From assembly GCA_030562195.1 (NCBI GenBank), contig CM060202.1, positions 26,274,317-26,338,316 of the forward strand: a stretch of DNA of 64,000 nt, in the 5' to 3' direction. This DNA comes from Nipponacmea schrenckii. Lineage: Eukaryota > Mollusca > Gastropoda > Lottiidae. How positions within the stretch are numbered: position 1 is the stretch's first letter; each line of letters starts with the position of its first letter. The translations under genes were made by a program, and so were the position numbers. The notes beneath the pieces were generated by a model, which saw only the letters and a list, made by a program, of their open reading frames with translations, was not told where the DNA came from and made no database searches. Shown here one piece after another: positions 24,101 through 35,093 of the stretch.

Positions 24101-27100
24101 TAACATTATTATTGGATATGATTATTGTGTAGTGGGATGATGTATCATGTGACCATTTGCTTGCCCTGTTAGAACGAAATGAGAATACAACCATTACGAT
24201 TAGTATGTTAAAAATGTATTATCTGACGGATATGACGAAATTTTAAAGGGATACTGGGGGTGGACATCAAATTTAAGTTATCAAGAATGATCAATATGAG
24301 TATATATTCATCAGCGAACTTACCTTGTATCATAAAGTAACAGAATTCCTTTAAATATGGAAAACTCACAAAACTAAGTCACGTTTGAAAATTTACTTAA
24401 TTTATGAAGCGTTTTTCAATAAATTAAATGCATCTTAATGGATAATTACTTAGTTTTTTGGATATTTTGAAAAAATTTTTTATGTTATTTATGACAGCAG
24501 GTATATTTACCGATGAATAGAGCTCTTATTGGCCAAGTCTAAAATTTTCAAATTTTGTGTTCATGCTAAGACCTATTATCCCTTTAATGGACCTCGATGG
24601 GCAGTATCGGGGGTTAAATTATCTTCAACAGTAGATGAACTGTTTAACAACCGATTACCTTGTCCCTTGCAGTGTGTGCCTTGTTTAATAGGAAACACGT
24701 GCGCATGCACCCGAAACTATCGCGGCGTTCTTACGTCATAGAAATAACAGATTCTGGTAATTTGGTCAGATTTTTCTCGCCTGGTCTAGCTGTAACTGTC
24801 AAACAAACTTTATCTTTGTTTGGACTCTAAGAATTTCGGGAGACACTTTCATTTGCATTATAGGATGGATAACATTTGATTATCTGGAAATAAATCGCTT
24901 TAAAATGGCCAAGTTTGAAGATAAAGTGAATATTAAACTTAAGCGAGTTCAAATGTCGACGGTGAGATGTGAACTCTATAAGGCTACTGATTAGCTAAAC
25001 TAAGTTTCTGAGGCTACGGTACAATTACTTGCGAACGTGTGTAATCAATCCTTGTTATCCAGACTATTGCTGTCATCCTTTCAAATTAAAATGTCAAAAA
25101 AGCCTGGACAACCGACAGTTACCTTTTAGTATTGCCTTCTTTCGAAATCTAATTTTAGGCCAACCTGAATTTTAAATTCTATTCTGTAAAACAGAAACGT
25201 TGCTAAACCTGAGTTATATCTGGTGATTGGCCCACAGTGGACATTACATTTTATATCAAAAGCAAATTTAATTTTTTTTCGTTCTAAGCGCATAAGAAAT
25301 CTAAGAAAATAAATTCAAATCCGTTACGGTATTAGGTAATTAAAGTGAAAGAGGAATATTATTACATTGTCATGCTAACCGTATTCATTTGACTGAAATA
25401 TTATTACTCCTGCCAGATAAACATCATTGTAGAATAATACGTTCATTATAGCCCTTAGGGGAAAACATGCACTAAGTCGTGACAAATGTGAATAAAATAA
25501 ACATGTCTTAACAAATAATTGCGCATTTCAGATTTTGTACATAAATAATCGTCAGAGACCTACTGATTTGACGAACTGACCATACATGAAGACTTTTACA
25601 GAAGGCCAAATGCTAGAAGGGAATTGTATGTTTGGTCTGGAAATGTCAAAGAAAGTTCTGTATTTTATATATAGTAGGCTGTTATTGTGATTGTGCCAAC
25701 CTTAACATAATAATGATATTTCGTTTCTTGATAACTTAATAACACGTTTTGATTGGTTAACAATAATGACGTCTTAAGAACGAGAATGAAGTAGAAATCT
25801 TGTTAGATTACAATGGAGAAATATCGAGGAATAAACGAAACGGAATTGTAATCTATTAAGTTTATGAAGATTGTTTGTCGCGAAATTGCTTGATAAAGCA
25901 TGAAAGGTTACCGAATCCACGGTCATTGCTTTCGAGTCAGAAAAAGTGAGAGAACACAATGCCCAGGTTTGTGTTCAGTCACCGATATACTATACAATCC
26001 GATAAGATATAAATCTATCATTTAATCACATCGCAGTAACTGATCAAGCTGTCTGTATTACCGAATCCACGGTCATTGGTTTCGAGTCAGAATAAATGAG
26101 AGAATACTATGACCCATGAAGTGGTCAGTAACCCGATATTTAACCGATTAAATATCCAGTAATCGGATCACAATGAATCAAGTTAATGAAAATGTCTTAA
26201 TTAATATACTGACTTGTAATTATAAAAACACATAGACGCCTTAGGTCTTACTGGTACTTTATTGATTGAGGCATAGGAGGGGGGGTGGGGGTCAGTGGGT
26301 AAGGTGTGAATTTAGGACAAGAAAGCAGTGTGTAGGTTTGCATATGAGCACCACATTAGCTTAGTTGTGAAAGTGTATGTGACGTATTTTGAGAGTTGGA
26401 ACCAAGCAATTTAATCATATAGGGATCTTAATACAAATAACAAACGAAAGTAGTTCACATCCATTTTGAATTAATAACTTGACTTAATTTGAATTTTCAA
26501 AAAATATGTCATATTTCAACTAAGTCTTCAAATCACATTTACAGCCATCTCTACTCCTTAAGCTGTGATTTCAAGGTTGAGTGGAGATATTCTAGGCTTT
26601 TTGACGATTCGACATATTAAGTCGAAGTGGAGATCAAAAGTGGTTTTGAACTATGTTCGTGTGTTTTATTTCTATGCAAGAACCATAAATAGTTTAGTAT
26701 AGGTCTTCTATCAATAGCTCACGGTCCTATGAAAAAAATCAAATAACCGTCGATCAATTTAAATGTACTCTAGTTAAAATTGCCATCTTTAAAGTACACC
26801 AGTAAAGCTCTATTGATTTTAAAATACAAAACGAAAGAATGATCTAAGAGGCACTTCTCACTATTGATAAATGGTTCTCTATAGATGAAAATTCAGGCAT
26901 ATAAAGCCCAGGGCGATGTCATTAAAGATTAAAGACTTAAAAACGTTATAAAGAATCCATTTCGTTCTCTTCACAAGGATCAAGGTTTTACGACGAACGT
27001 CCTATACCTTGACTGTCATAGCCACCTTTCTTGTATCACGGAAGTTTGTAAATGCAGCGTTTTGGTTGGATTGTATACATGCGAATATAGCCAATCGGAG

Positions 27101-27802
27101 TCCTCAACAAAAGTATGTATTATGCCATAAAGTTTACGATTGGCTGTATCCGCTGGCGTACAATCCAATCAATTGGTCTTCTTTTTAAAAAAGAACGAGT
27201 CTAAAAAAAGTCAACCAGTTTGACCCAGCTTTTCAGCCAATATTGTATGTTGTTTCTGCTTCGAAACTGGTATCAAACGGATAGTATAGAGGTTTTCTAA
27301 ATTTGTGTATATGTATCAGGGACACTGATAGCATTGGTTTGCATCATTCCAATTTACAATCAGATGTACATGTCTGTTTAGTTCATGCTTTTCCACTAAA
27401 ACTAAGTCAAGTCATTTTCTGCCAAAAAAGTTAATAATATCGTATTGTGTAATGCTTATAAGATCTATTAAGAAACATTGATAAGTGTATTATACTAACC
27501 TCCGAGTAAATCCATCCTCCATTTAACAAGGAACTGAGAACCAAGGGCATCGAGACCACACTGCCTCCAAAATCACAAATAGCCATGTTCACAACAAATA
27601 TCGACGACATCGAACGCAGCTTTCTGGTCAGTAAAATCGTCAAGATTACGAGTATATTCGAACTCAGTGACCATACCACGAAAACACCCATTGTCAATCC
27701 TAAAATGATGTTTTTAGCAGACCAATTAGCGTCCTGCTCAAACATTATTTGCGTAAACTGCGATTCTGTAAGCAGAGAGGGATGCGTTCGATTAATATGC
27801 AT
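15123..27802 (-). CDS. orphan class A (rhodopsin-like) GPCR, two coding exons
   Basis: Exon 1 is 27802-27500 (101 codons) and exon 2 is 16394-15123 (423 codons plus stop), joined in phase 0 by a GT/AG intron of 11,105 bp. The 524-residue product is a seven-helix plasma-membrane receptor. It has N49 in TM1, D77 in TM2, C104 pairing with ECL2 C182, D128-R129-F130 in place of DRY, W155 in TM4, P204 and Y212 in TM5, C311-W312-x-P314 in TM6 and N347-P-x-x-Y351 in TM7. N-terminal sequons are N4 and N26. The ECL2 pattern PLIGWSDVRFD....MCLITW is reminiscent of vertebrate GPR161. Position 7.43 is Leu, so it is not a retinal-binding opsin. Position 3.32 is Phe, so it is not an ordinary amine receptor. 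The 160-residue C-tail is Ser- and basic-rich. The ligand is unknown. The exon pairing is inferred from phase and from helix complementarity. Confidence 0.9.
16821..16881. promoter_or_regulatory. cluster of three ETS-like motifs
   Basis: CACTTCCGGTAA, ATACTTCCGGTAA and TCACTTCCGGAAT occur within 60 bp in the GPCR intron, about 430 bp 5' of exon 2 in gene orientation. ETS-family proteins recognise CCGGAAGT. No function is shown. Confidence 0.4.
17560..18240. mobile_element. foldback element with five 70 bp tandem units
   Basis: The unit AATGTCAAGCTATTGT, then CTTATACCTTGACT, then CACCTTTCTTGTATCA repeats at about 70 bp spacing near 17591, 17661, 17731, 17801 and 17871. After a spacer, the inverse sequence appears at 18115-18240 (ACAAGAAAGGTGGCTATTGC, ending ATAGCTTGACAGTGTG). 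The tandem block and the terminal copy therefore form inverted arms. Relatives lie at 27000-27185 and 53220-53400. There is no coding capacity; this is a non-autonomous DNA element. Confidence 0.7.
18580..19221. repeat. about 320 bp tandem duplication
   Basis: The block starting AATCCCTTTAACTAGGAATT (18585) is repeated from about 18905. Shared landmarks are TTTCTGAATATGTATGA, GTTTCTGAGA, GTTCTCCCCA and CTGCCAGCGTCCTCGATACA. The second copy carries small deletions and a longer A tract. Confidence 0.75.
20420..20530 (-). mobile_element. SINE tail fragment, minus orientation
   Basis: TAAATGGAGTTTTACGTCCT is the reverse complement of the SINE 3' end. It is followed by a degenerate body including GAGGGAAAATATCAT and GCATCGCCGGCA. 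Confidence 0.5.
20622..20920. repeat. about 175 bp tandem duplication
   Basis: Two copies share TGTGCCCACCTGTACCACTC / TGTGACCACCTGTACCACCC, a CCTTATATATA block, GGTTATAACAGGAAGCAAT and its variant GGTTACAACAGGAAGCAAT. It is non-coding. Confidence 0.65.
21196..21522 (-). mobile_element. TTAAAGGGATA-ended MITE, copy 1 (minus)
   Basis: It is a reverse-oriented relative of the elements at 24242 and 51599. Shared landmarks are TTGGCCAATAAGA, TATCCAAAAACCTAAG, GATGCATTTGATTATTGAAA and CTCATATTGATCATTCTTGA. The ends carry TTAAAGGGATA and its imperfect inverse. Confidence 0.65.
21518..21797 (+). mobile_element. related TTTAAA-ended MITE adjoining copy 1
   Basis: It begins CCTTTAAAGGGATATTACCA and ends near GAGGTAGTACATCTTTAAAG, which is its imperfect inverse. 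It shares the CTTTAAAG junction with the previous element, so the two lie back to back. Confidence 0.5.
22830..23620. repeat. about 288 bp tandem repeat with YY1/ETS-like composite motifs
   Basis: About 2.7 units begin GGCGTCAAAGCTAAA (near 22836), GGCGTCAAGGCTAAA (23117) and AAGTCAAGGCTAAA (23409). Each contains an ATGGCGGCTTCCGGT-like block, AAAACGATCGGATCAATAGT and a reverse GCGGCCATCTTG. The A-rich end near 23728 looks like a tail. This is probably a degenerate interspersed repeat. The open frame at 23453-23797 is an artefact of it. Confidence 0.7.
24242..24587 (+). mobile_element. TTAAAGGGATACTG-ended MITE, copy 2
   Basis: It starts TTTAAAGGGATACTGGGGG and ends ATTATCCCTTTAA, imperfect terminal inverted repeats. 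The interior matches 51599-51931 in ATGAGTATATATTCATCAG, AACTCACAAAACTAAGTCA, AATGCATCT and GAGCTCTTATTGGCCAAGT. It is non-coding. TTAA at each end suggests a piggyBac-like target duplication. Confidence 0.7.
25910..26140. repeat. about 147 bp tandem duplication
   Basis: TTACCGAATCCACGGTCATT, then TTTCGAGTCAGAA, then GAGAGAA occurs near 25908 and again near 26058, with diverged sequence between. Confidence 0.6.
27000..27185. mobile_element. foldback element, related to 17560-18240
   Basis: It begins CCTATACCTTGACTGTCATA and continues CCACCTTTCTTGTATCACGG, as in the other copies. Inside, TTGGTTGGATTGTATACATG near 27062 is mirrored by ending GCGTACAATCCAATCAA near 27172, giving arms of about 35 bp. 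Confidence 0.6.
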
Positions 27803-30800
27803 TGAAACCGTTCTGAGTGACGAAACAGAAATGGTTGTGATCTAGGAACAAACACTGAACGAATTTTACATTTTGCTGTTCTGTCTGGGGCTATTGTCCT
27901 CTCACTTGACCACTGTTTTATGCCTCCAGATTAACAATCTGAATCTCCAGGAATAATTAGAACATTAAACGTTGGTGAAACCGTAGAAGACGGACAACAC
28001 GATTCCATTCAAAGAGTCAAACAATAAAAAATCAGGAACTTTCAAAGGTTTCAGCTGACAATGATGCCGAGAAAAACGTTCCTTTATTAGGTTTCAGTTT
28101 CAATAAACCCGAGAATAAGCCTTTATTTCTGTTAAGATAATGAAGGCTTTATATTTAATGGCGTTCAGTTTATTTTTGCAAGTCTATCTAATTAAATTCA
28201 GGAATTTAAATCGATATGTGAGTCGCAATGTTGTCCAATGTCATTAAAATACAAAAATTAAATCGAATTACGTTTTAAGTGACACTGAATCCAAGCCTTA
28301 CGAGAATAAGTAACACAAATGCAACGCAATATTAAAATCGAAATCCGAATAAAGTCACTAGAATCCTTTAACATGCGAGTTATGTACTCTTTGGAAATTT
28401 TCAATCACAAAAAACTCACTGATTTATCACAGATCCGCGATTAAAAGGTGTCTCAAATCCAAAGTTGATGCACACAAAACCCAGCACAATTAACAAACAC
28501 ACTTAAATGAATCTGCGTTTGGGGACTTCATTAAGTTTAATTTGATGGATGTTGCGTTCGAATCACAGATTTTTTATTCTCTGAGTGCGTGGGTCGGGAC
28601 AGTGCGTCGAGTTCTTCGTGATTCCTGTAACCTTCTGTCATGTGTTCCAATGGCTTCCGATATCCGGATCAATTCTATGTGAAACTCAATCCGACCTTTA
28701 GTTTTCAATTTCTAGTCAGTCCGAATGACGTGCTGTTCAGGAAGAAACCTAAGTAAACTTTAGATAACCACGTGCCTGCTTCCTTTATCTTGCTTACATA
28801 GCACTAATCTGATTATAGGTTTGGGTAGGATCAAGTAACTCTAGCTGGACGGCCTCTCAAAATACTGGCATCTAACAAGGTGTTTGAAGCTACAAAAGCA
28901 CGGATAGAGAAAAATAAACCTGAAAGAAAAAAGTCTGTTTATTAATTACAAGTCTGAGATCACCTAAATCTATAGCTGGATATGGTTTATCAAAATTTTC
29001 ATTTAGTTTTACTGATTAGATATTTATATTGATAAGATATACGAAAGCACAGACAGAGTATCAACACGAACATCTGATTTAGCTTGAAAAACATAACCCG
29101 CTTACTAGTTTGAAAGAAAATAATGGCGTAACTCTAGCTGGACAAGTTTTAATAAAATCTAAGTATCTGAGAGTATAATGACAAAGATATTGATGTTAAA
29201 AGCACAAGCCGAGGAGAAAGTGGATATTTTCAACGCGAATCGCTAATACTATTCAAAGAAGAATTATATGCAAATGTGTTAAGGATTTAAACTGGTATTA
29301 GTCAAGCTATGCTGATAGTTTATCGAAATAAATACGGAGTACTGTTGAAGAATCACTGAGGTCCATAGTTCAACCAGTACCCAAAATACATTGTATTGTA
29401 TAGAAATCCATCAAATAAACATCAAAACTTATTATCGCAATCGAGTCGGAAGACATTATTCTCAAATTGAGTACTAGTATTTATTTGATTGTATTAAAAC
29501 GTAGTGCGTACTTACAAATTGAAAAGGTTGATGTTGTATCGTCAGTCACACCAGACACTTAAAAAAGCCAAGAAACGAGGTACGATCGTAGAACTTCTCC
29601 TAGGCCTGGGTAGAATGTGAATAATATCAACTGATTTGCCACTATTTCCCCGGTTTAGTGGCATAATATAAAACACATTTCATCATATACTAACATTTAA
29701 CAGTTTTATTGAATGAAGATAAAGAAACAACTTCTCACTCCTGTCCGATGAGTTCGCTTATTCATCTCCTATACGTGACGTCCTATTGAGCACGGTTAAC
29801 CATTGTTTTAAAAAAAACTAACTTATCTGGTTAGGATTGGGTCAACGATACACACTGTGAGATGAATTCTAATCAATTATAGTCAGAGGTTTCTAAAGAA
29901 CAACTCTTTAACATTCATTACATAACACGTAAGATTCATTTAAGAAATCCATTGATCAGAATTTAGCAACTCTTTAAAGAACACTTGATACTAAGTTCAC
30001 TAAGAAATATCAAATTTCAAGCTCCTCTACGAAGAAGCAGGTTAGCAATCGAACGTAATTGAGCGTCTCGCGATGACGAAGTGGTTGTTATATGTTGGTA
30101 ATTTTGCTCCAGGACATGCAGATTATAACACACTTCCAAGATAACCTTCAAATACACTGCCGAGAGGCTAAACCAATCTTTATCAAGGCACCTCTTGTCC
30201 TTTCTAAGAGTCTCGTTGCAAAATGTCGTATCACATCCAAATATGTAGTATCACATCCCAAATGTCGTTTTATGTCACTAGTGTGCAAAACACAGAGAGT
30301 GCAGTAAAGTTAAATTCTAATATAGGTGGGATCAATATCAATGCTTATCATTAAAGTGTATCTTAAGTTATCCAAAGAAAGGTCTAAAGCCTAAAATAGT
30401 TAGCAAACATATTTACTAAATCCACAGTTTAAGAGACGATATATCAGTGATGTAATTTGTTCGAAACGTTATCAGCTGTTAACGAATCACTTCCATGAGG
30501 AACTGTTATATAAATCTAATATATTATTACTAGTCTTGGAACACTGTTTCTAAACCAACTGACGCGACGTTTCTCTAAAGCTATTTCCAATATTACTCTT
30601 CACACTTCATTCGGCCTTTACCATTGTTCGACAGATTCATGGCATGTTATCGCGGGAACCCATGTTATTCGTCTGCTACAAACTCAGTGATCGTCTGTCT
30701 GTGTATTGGTTATCATTTGATTAATTCGAGTTAAATCACGGGCATAGCAATGTCTGTCGGATAATCTTGTGTGACGGATCTTGTCTAATTCTTACCCTCG

Positions 30801-31279
30801 AGCAGTCCCCCCTATAAATTCTTACAGTGACGTTATGTCCTCTTGGGTCTTTCATGTAATCTTCGTACCGTCTTTGTCACTTACTGAATATAACGACTAG
30901 AATAATAATTGTCCAAAAACTTTATGCTGGATTAAAATTCGCTTCATTGCCCCCCAAATATTTCAAAATTACCCCCATGGAGATAATTACCCCAAGGTTG
31001 AAATCCCTGCGTGACAGATTAGACTTTAATACGGTAATCGATAATTTTGTAAATTAATATTCGTATATATTGATTCATTTTAATCACAAGATATCCCTTG
31101 ACTACGATATACCGTAACTTTAGCAATGAACCATGGACGATTTATCAAAATATGATTAGTTCAGAAGCTATGACTGATCGCTGATCACTATAAATAGATA
31201 TTTTCTTAGTTTGGACTATCAAATTTTTCTCGATAACTTTAATTGATGTATTCATGAAAGAAGAAAAGATGGATTGCAG
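27803..31279. other. intergenic, no gene seen
   Basis: It lies upstream of the GPCR start codon and presumably holds that gene's promoter and any 5' non-coding exon. I cannot place either. No coding frame shows domain character. AT-rich, with no strong repeat recognised. Confidence 0.45.
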
Positions 31280-31790
31280 GTGAAAGAATTGTGGTAGGGT
31301 GGGAAGAGGGTCAAGAATATGGAGAGGAGGGAGGAGGGGGATGAAGAAGAGGGGAAGTGTGGAGGAGAGGGGCAGGAATATGGAGAGAAGGGAGGGAGGG
31401 GAATGAAGGAGAAGGGTAGGATGGGGAAGAGGGGAAGGAATAGAAAGAGGAGGGAGGGAGGGGAATGAAGGAGAAGGGTAGGATAGGGAAGAGGGGCAGG
31501 AATATGGAGGGGGTAGGGGGTGCAGAAGAGGGGTAGGGTGGGGAAGGAATAGACAGAGGAGGGAGGAGAAGGAAGAAGAAGAGGGAGAAGAAAGTAGGGG
31601 AGAAAAAAGATGGGAGGGGAAAAGAAAGGGAGGGAGAAGAAAAAGAAGTGGAGGGAAGGGTTGGAGCGGTGGAAAAGGGGAGGAAGAATAATTAATGTAT
31701 GAATATGGGGATGAGGAAGAAGACGATGGGAGAGGGATGAAAGGAGGAGGAGGAGAAGGAAGGGGGGGGGAGGAAGAGTAACAGTAACAG
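31280..31790 (+). repeat. 500 bp polypurine (G/A) tract
   Basis: It is almost entirely purine on the plus strand, with imperfect higher-order repeats such as GGGAATGAAGGAGAAGGGTA (twice, near 31398 and 31460) and GAATATGGAGA-type units. Such tracts can form triplex or quadruplex structures. It is non-coding. Confidence 0.85.
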
Positions 31791-32147
31791 GAACATTTAG
31801 AAGAACAGGAAGATGAGAGGAACGCTAAGGCTTATAATAGTTTGTGTGTTGGTTTGGTAAATTATCCCAACCATCTTTTAGACTCTTGAATAAAACAAAC
31901 GTTATTATAATTACAATACAAGCCTAATTAACAAATTCTGCTAATTATCCAGTAATTATCCACCATCAAAGGATATTATTACCTTTTATCACGAAGGGCG
32001 ATCATAAAACATCAGTTTATTTATTTTGATTGTGGTTTTATTTCTTATTCATATACATTTTGTATAAATGGTGCAAAGATGTACAGGAGATATCAGCAAT
32101 TGCTGGAAGCGAACGTTAACTCGTCATTTACCACCACCACCTGTACG

Positions 32148-32213
32148 GGAGAAGGTTGGGGTTGGGGGAGTAGGGTTGGGGGAGTAGGGTTGGGGGAGTG
32201 GGTTGGTGGGTTA
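32148..32213 (+). repeat. G-rich 15 bp tandem repeat (GGGGGAGTAGGGTTG)n
   Basis: GGTTGGGGTTGGGGG is followed by copies of AGTAGGGTTGGGGG and then GTGGGTTGGTGGG. This gives many G3+ tracts and strong quadruplex potential. The unit is not a canonical telomere repeat. Confidence 0.75.
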
Positions 32214-34099
32214 ATGCGATCATCAATAATCCTGAGAGATGTAATATGGTAATCATAGTATGTTTTAAGTGTCACGGAATGTAAAGTCATTGACATCGTT
32301 TATATATTAGTAGAATAAAAACGTGGAATAATGGACGAATACATGATACGAGCTTTTATATAATGACTTTATGAATCGGTGATAAATTAGAAAATTGCAT
32401 GAGATTCGTCCACATTTTTTTCTGGATGAAACAAATTTGATGATTAAATACTACTATTTAAAGGGATAATGTCGTGTAGTTTAACTATTATGTCTGATAG
32501 GACACGAAAAAATCCCCCGGTGGCTCGACGAGTCTTATGTTAAAACGCTTATCTCCATCAAAAAAAAAAAAAAAAAAAAAAAAAAAATAATAAAAAGGAT
32601 AAGCATATAACAGTGATTGTAAAGCGGTTTTCTAAACTTGGGGTGTGTTTCAGGGACACTAAATACCGTCTATTATATCGAGATTCCTTCTGTTTTTTCA
32701 TAAAAAAAATTTGCAGAAATGTGTCGGTTTAATAAGTTGAAGTATTACTGTCAACGATCTGAAGAAGTTTCAAAAATACCTGAAATAGACCCACTTCCTT
32801 AAGTTTCAGCATTAGAATGAAATGTACCTTAAAATTCACCGAATCCTTCACATATACCTTAAGTTTCGCAGATATATGGTTACAAGTATATGGGAAAGGT
32901 CTCCTTTAATTGTTTCAATTCAATTAAATTTTGTTGAATCGATCAAACAGAATGGTAATAATTCACTGAGTGAATTTCAATAAGTTGTTTTAATTTAGTT
33001 GTTAATTTTCTATTATAACCTGCACATTTTCTAAGTCAATTTTTATATCACTTTCACTGATGAAAGGTAACCTGTTTTAAGAATAAACATATTGATGTTA
33101 AAATATACTCCACAAAGACCTTTAGTTTCCAGTTCCCATAGGACTTGAGACTAAATCTGGAACGTATATCTGGGACAATTATAACTTCTACCTACACCAT
33201 TCTGATTTACTTTCCGACATTTGTGATTCGGTTCCTGGAACTCTAGAAATAATTTAAAGTGACAGATTCGCCGTTCGTTTGAACAATCGTCTCATTACCG
33301 GATATATTTTAGCTAAGGTAATCAATAATAGTGATCACAGTTCACTGTCGTAATATCAGCCTTCAAATCCATGTGTATACAGAAATATCTGTGTTAGGCA
33401 GTAAAATATATCCGCAATATATCGATAATAGGCTATATCTTTAGAAATAGAAAATGAAATTCCTAGTTTCAGGTATATTTGAAGGGATTATGTGATTTCT
33501 ACACTTTTGACGAGTTTTTATTCTATGTATTCAGGACCCAAACGAAAACTTTGTTTGACTAAGGTTCGTAATAAATCACCACGTCTGAAACACTTCTAAC
33601 TAGACGTAATAAAAACGTCCAGATCACGAAGTCAGGTTAGAGGTTTCTATTTGGTAGATGTTCTATAACGCTATTTGTTTGGTTAGTTCAACAATTTTCC
33701 GTGTACAATCTTCTCTTTCCTCTCCTATCTCCACTTCTATTCGTCATTTTCTATTCGTCTGTAGGTTTTCATTCATTCAGCAGTTTTTCTTAATCAAATT
33801 TCATCATTTCAGTAATGAATCTTAGCGTCTGGCTTGGAAATAAAACTGAATTAGCGAATATTCACCAAGCTCGATTCTCTTTATTTTCATTCACAATATA
33901 TCAGGTTTGTAATACACTACGAAATTACCCATATACAAGTTAGACGTGAAATGAATTTTGACGTTTCGACGTGTGTTTTCTGCTTTTGAATGGATTTATG
34001 AAAACAATTTACGCCTTGTGTGTTGATGGCAATTCACTTGGACAATTCATGATATGTAAGATATGTAACTTGTTTAGGCCAGTGGCGACAAAACGAAAT
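32214..34099. other. intergenic with poly(A) and a family B copy
   Basis: There is no gene. A poly(A) run lies at about 32560-32588. A degenerate family A copy lies near 32630-32700 (GTGTGTTTCAGGGACACT). A family B copy lies at about 33260-33540 (ACAGATTCGCCGTTCGTTTG, then CCTTCAAATCCATGTGT, then GAAGGGATTATGTGATTT). Confidence 0.5.
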
Positions 34100-34129
34100 T
34101 CAAAATGAAACTAGAACTGTGAACAGTAC

Positions 34130-34480
34130 TGAGAGTGGCAAACAACCTCTATGGGGCCACTTGATACAAGGTCACATCATATAGCTTTTTTTAAACACTC
34201 AAAACAAACTTTTTAACAACCATTATAAGCATATGTATGAACAGCTTAGGTCAAGTACATTATTTGACTTGAAAATTAGGTAATTGAAGGTCAAGGTCCC
34301 TTGATATAGCCTTTTTGAATTTTTTTAAAAACTAAAACGGGTACAAAAAATTGTTGTTGACCATAATAGGCATATGTGTGGATAGCTTAGGTCAAAAATA
34401 TCCTACTTGAAAAAAATCAGGGTCATTGAAGGTCAAGGTCATTGTATTTGGCCTTTTGAATTTTCAAAAAAATTCAATCG
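34130..34480. repeat. about 138 bp tandem repeat with nuclear-receptor-like half sites
   Basis: Successive degenerate units share GGCATATGTGTGGATAGCTT / AGCATATGTATGAACAGCTT, AGGTCAA and TTGAAGGTCAAGGTC. TCAAGGTC(A) matches the extended half site bound by ERR/SF-1-type nuclear receptors. Confidence 0.6.
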
Positions 34481-34489
34481 GGCATTAAA

Positions 34490-34930
34490 AAAATTCAAAT
34501 TTGAAAATCAAAATTCTGTTCCCAACAAGTTTTAGATAAAGTAACAAGGTTTCGAAAAACACCACAATCGGACAAATCGGATAAAAATTAGGGAAATTTT
34601 GCTGAATGTTACCGTTCTGTGATGATACATAAAATATCACTTCCGGTTTGGATTTTTTATTCTAAAAGGGTTCTAATTATGCCTGATAGTATATATGTAT
34701 AGCTTTTGTACTGATTTCTTACATACACCGGAAGCTGGGTGACCCAACGCGGTTCTAAAAACCGGAAGTTCTCACGCAAGAACCGGAAGTGGTAAAAAAA
34801 GGTTTTTATGATGCGGTTTTATTTTTATAGGCGACTTCTCTATATTCTGTAATTTTCAGAGCGATCGGATAATTAGCAACAAAGTTATGCAATTATTCAA
34901 TCATTATTATGCAATTACAAACTACTGATG
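34490..34930. repeat. diverged repeat rich in CCGGAAGT-like motifs
   Basis: ETS-type cores are seen as CACTTCCGGTTT (34639), ACCGGAAGCTGG (34728), ACCGGAAGTTCT (34760) and ACCGGAAGTGGT (34782). The text style, GAGCGATCGGATAATTAG, resembles the repeat at 22830-23620, suggesting a related family. Confidence 0.45.
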
Positions 34931-35093
34931 CGTAAAAATTTTAGTTTTATATATTCATTTTCTATTCCAGTACGTATCTTATCGTATTTTTCAAACCAAA
35001 TGTCTATACCATTTTCGAGTTGGGCTAGGGAGCTTCCCGAAAAAAAAAAGTCTAATGAAAACAAATAGTGGCAAATTTCTACTTTGCCACTCA

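Larger units (their letters stand above)
16395..27499 (-). other. 11.1 kb GPCR intron filled with repeats
   Basis: No separate gene is supported inside. It holds an ETS-like cluster (16821-16881), a family B copy (16980-17230), a foldback element with tandem expansion (17560-18240), tandem duplications (18580-19221, 20622-20920, 25910-26140), TTAA-flanked MITEs (21196-21800, 24242-24587) and a 288 bp YY1/ETS-motif repeat (22830-23620). A second foldback copy lies at 27000-27185 and a family A copy at 27290-27410, close to exon 1. Short open frames between these are AT-rich artefacts. Confidence 0.7.

Noticed and set aside
15123..27802. Opsin or aminergic receptor identity for the GPCR
   Set aside because: Position 7.43 is Leu, so there is no retinal lysine. 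Position 3.32 is Phe rather than Asp. Only general class A features remain.
32148..32213. Internal telomere repeat
   Set aside because: The 15 bp unit GGGGGAGTAGGGTTG is not TTAGGG and the run is short. It is treated as a G-rich minisatellite.
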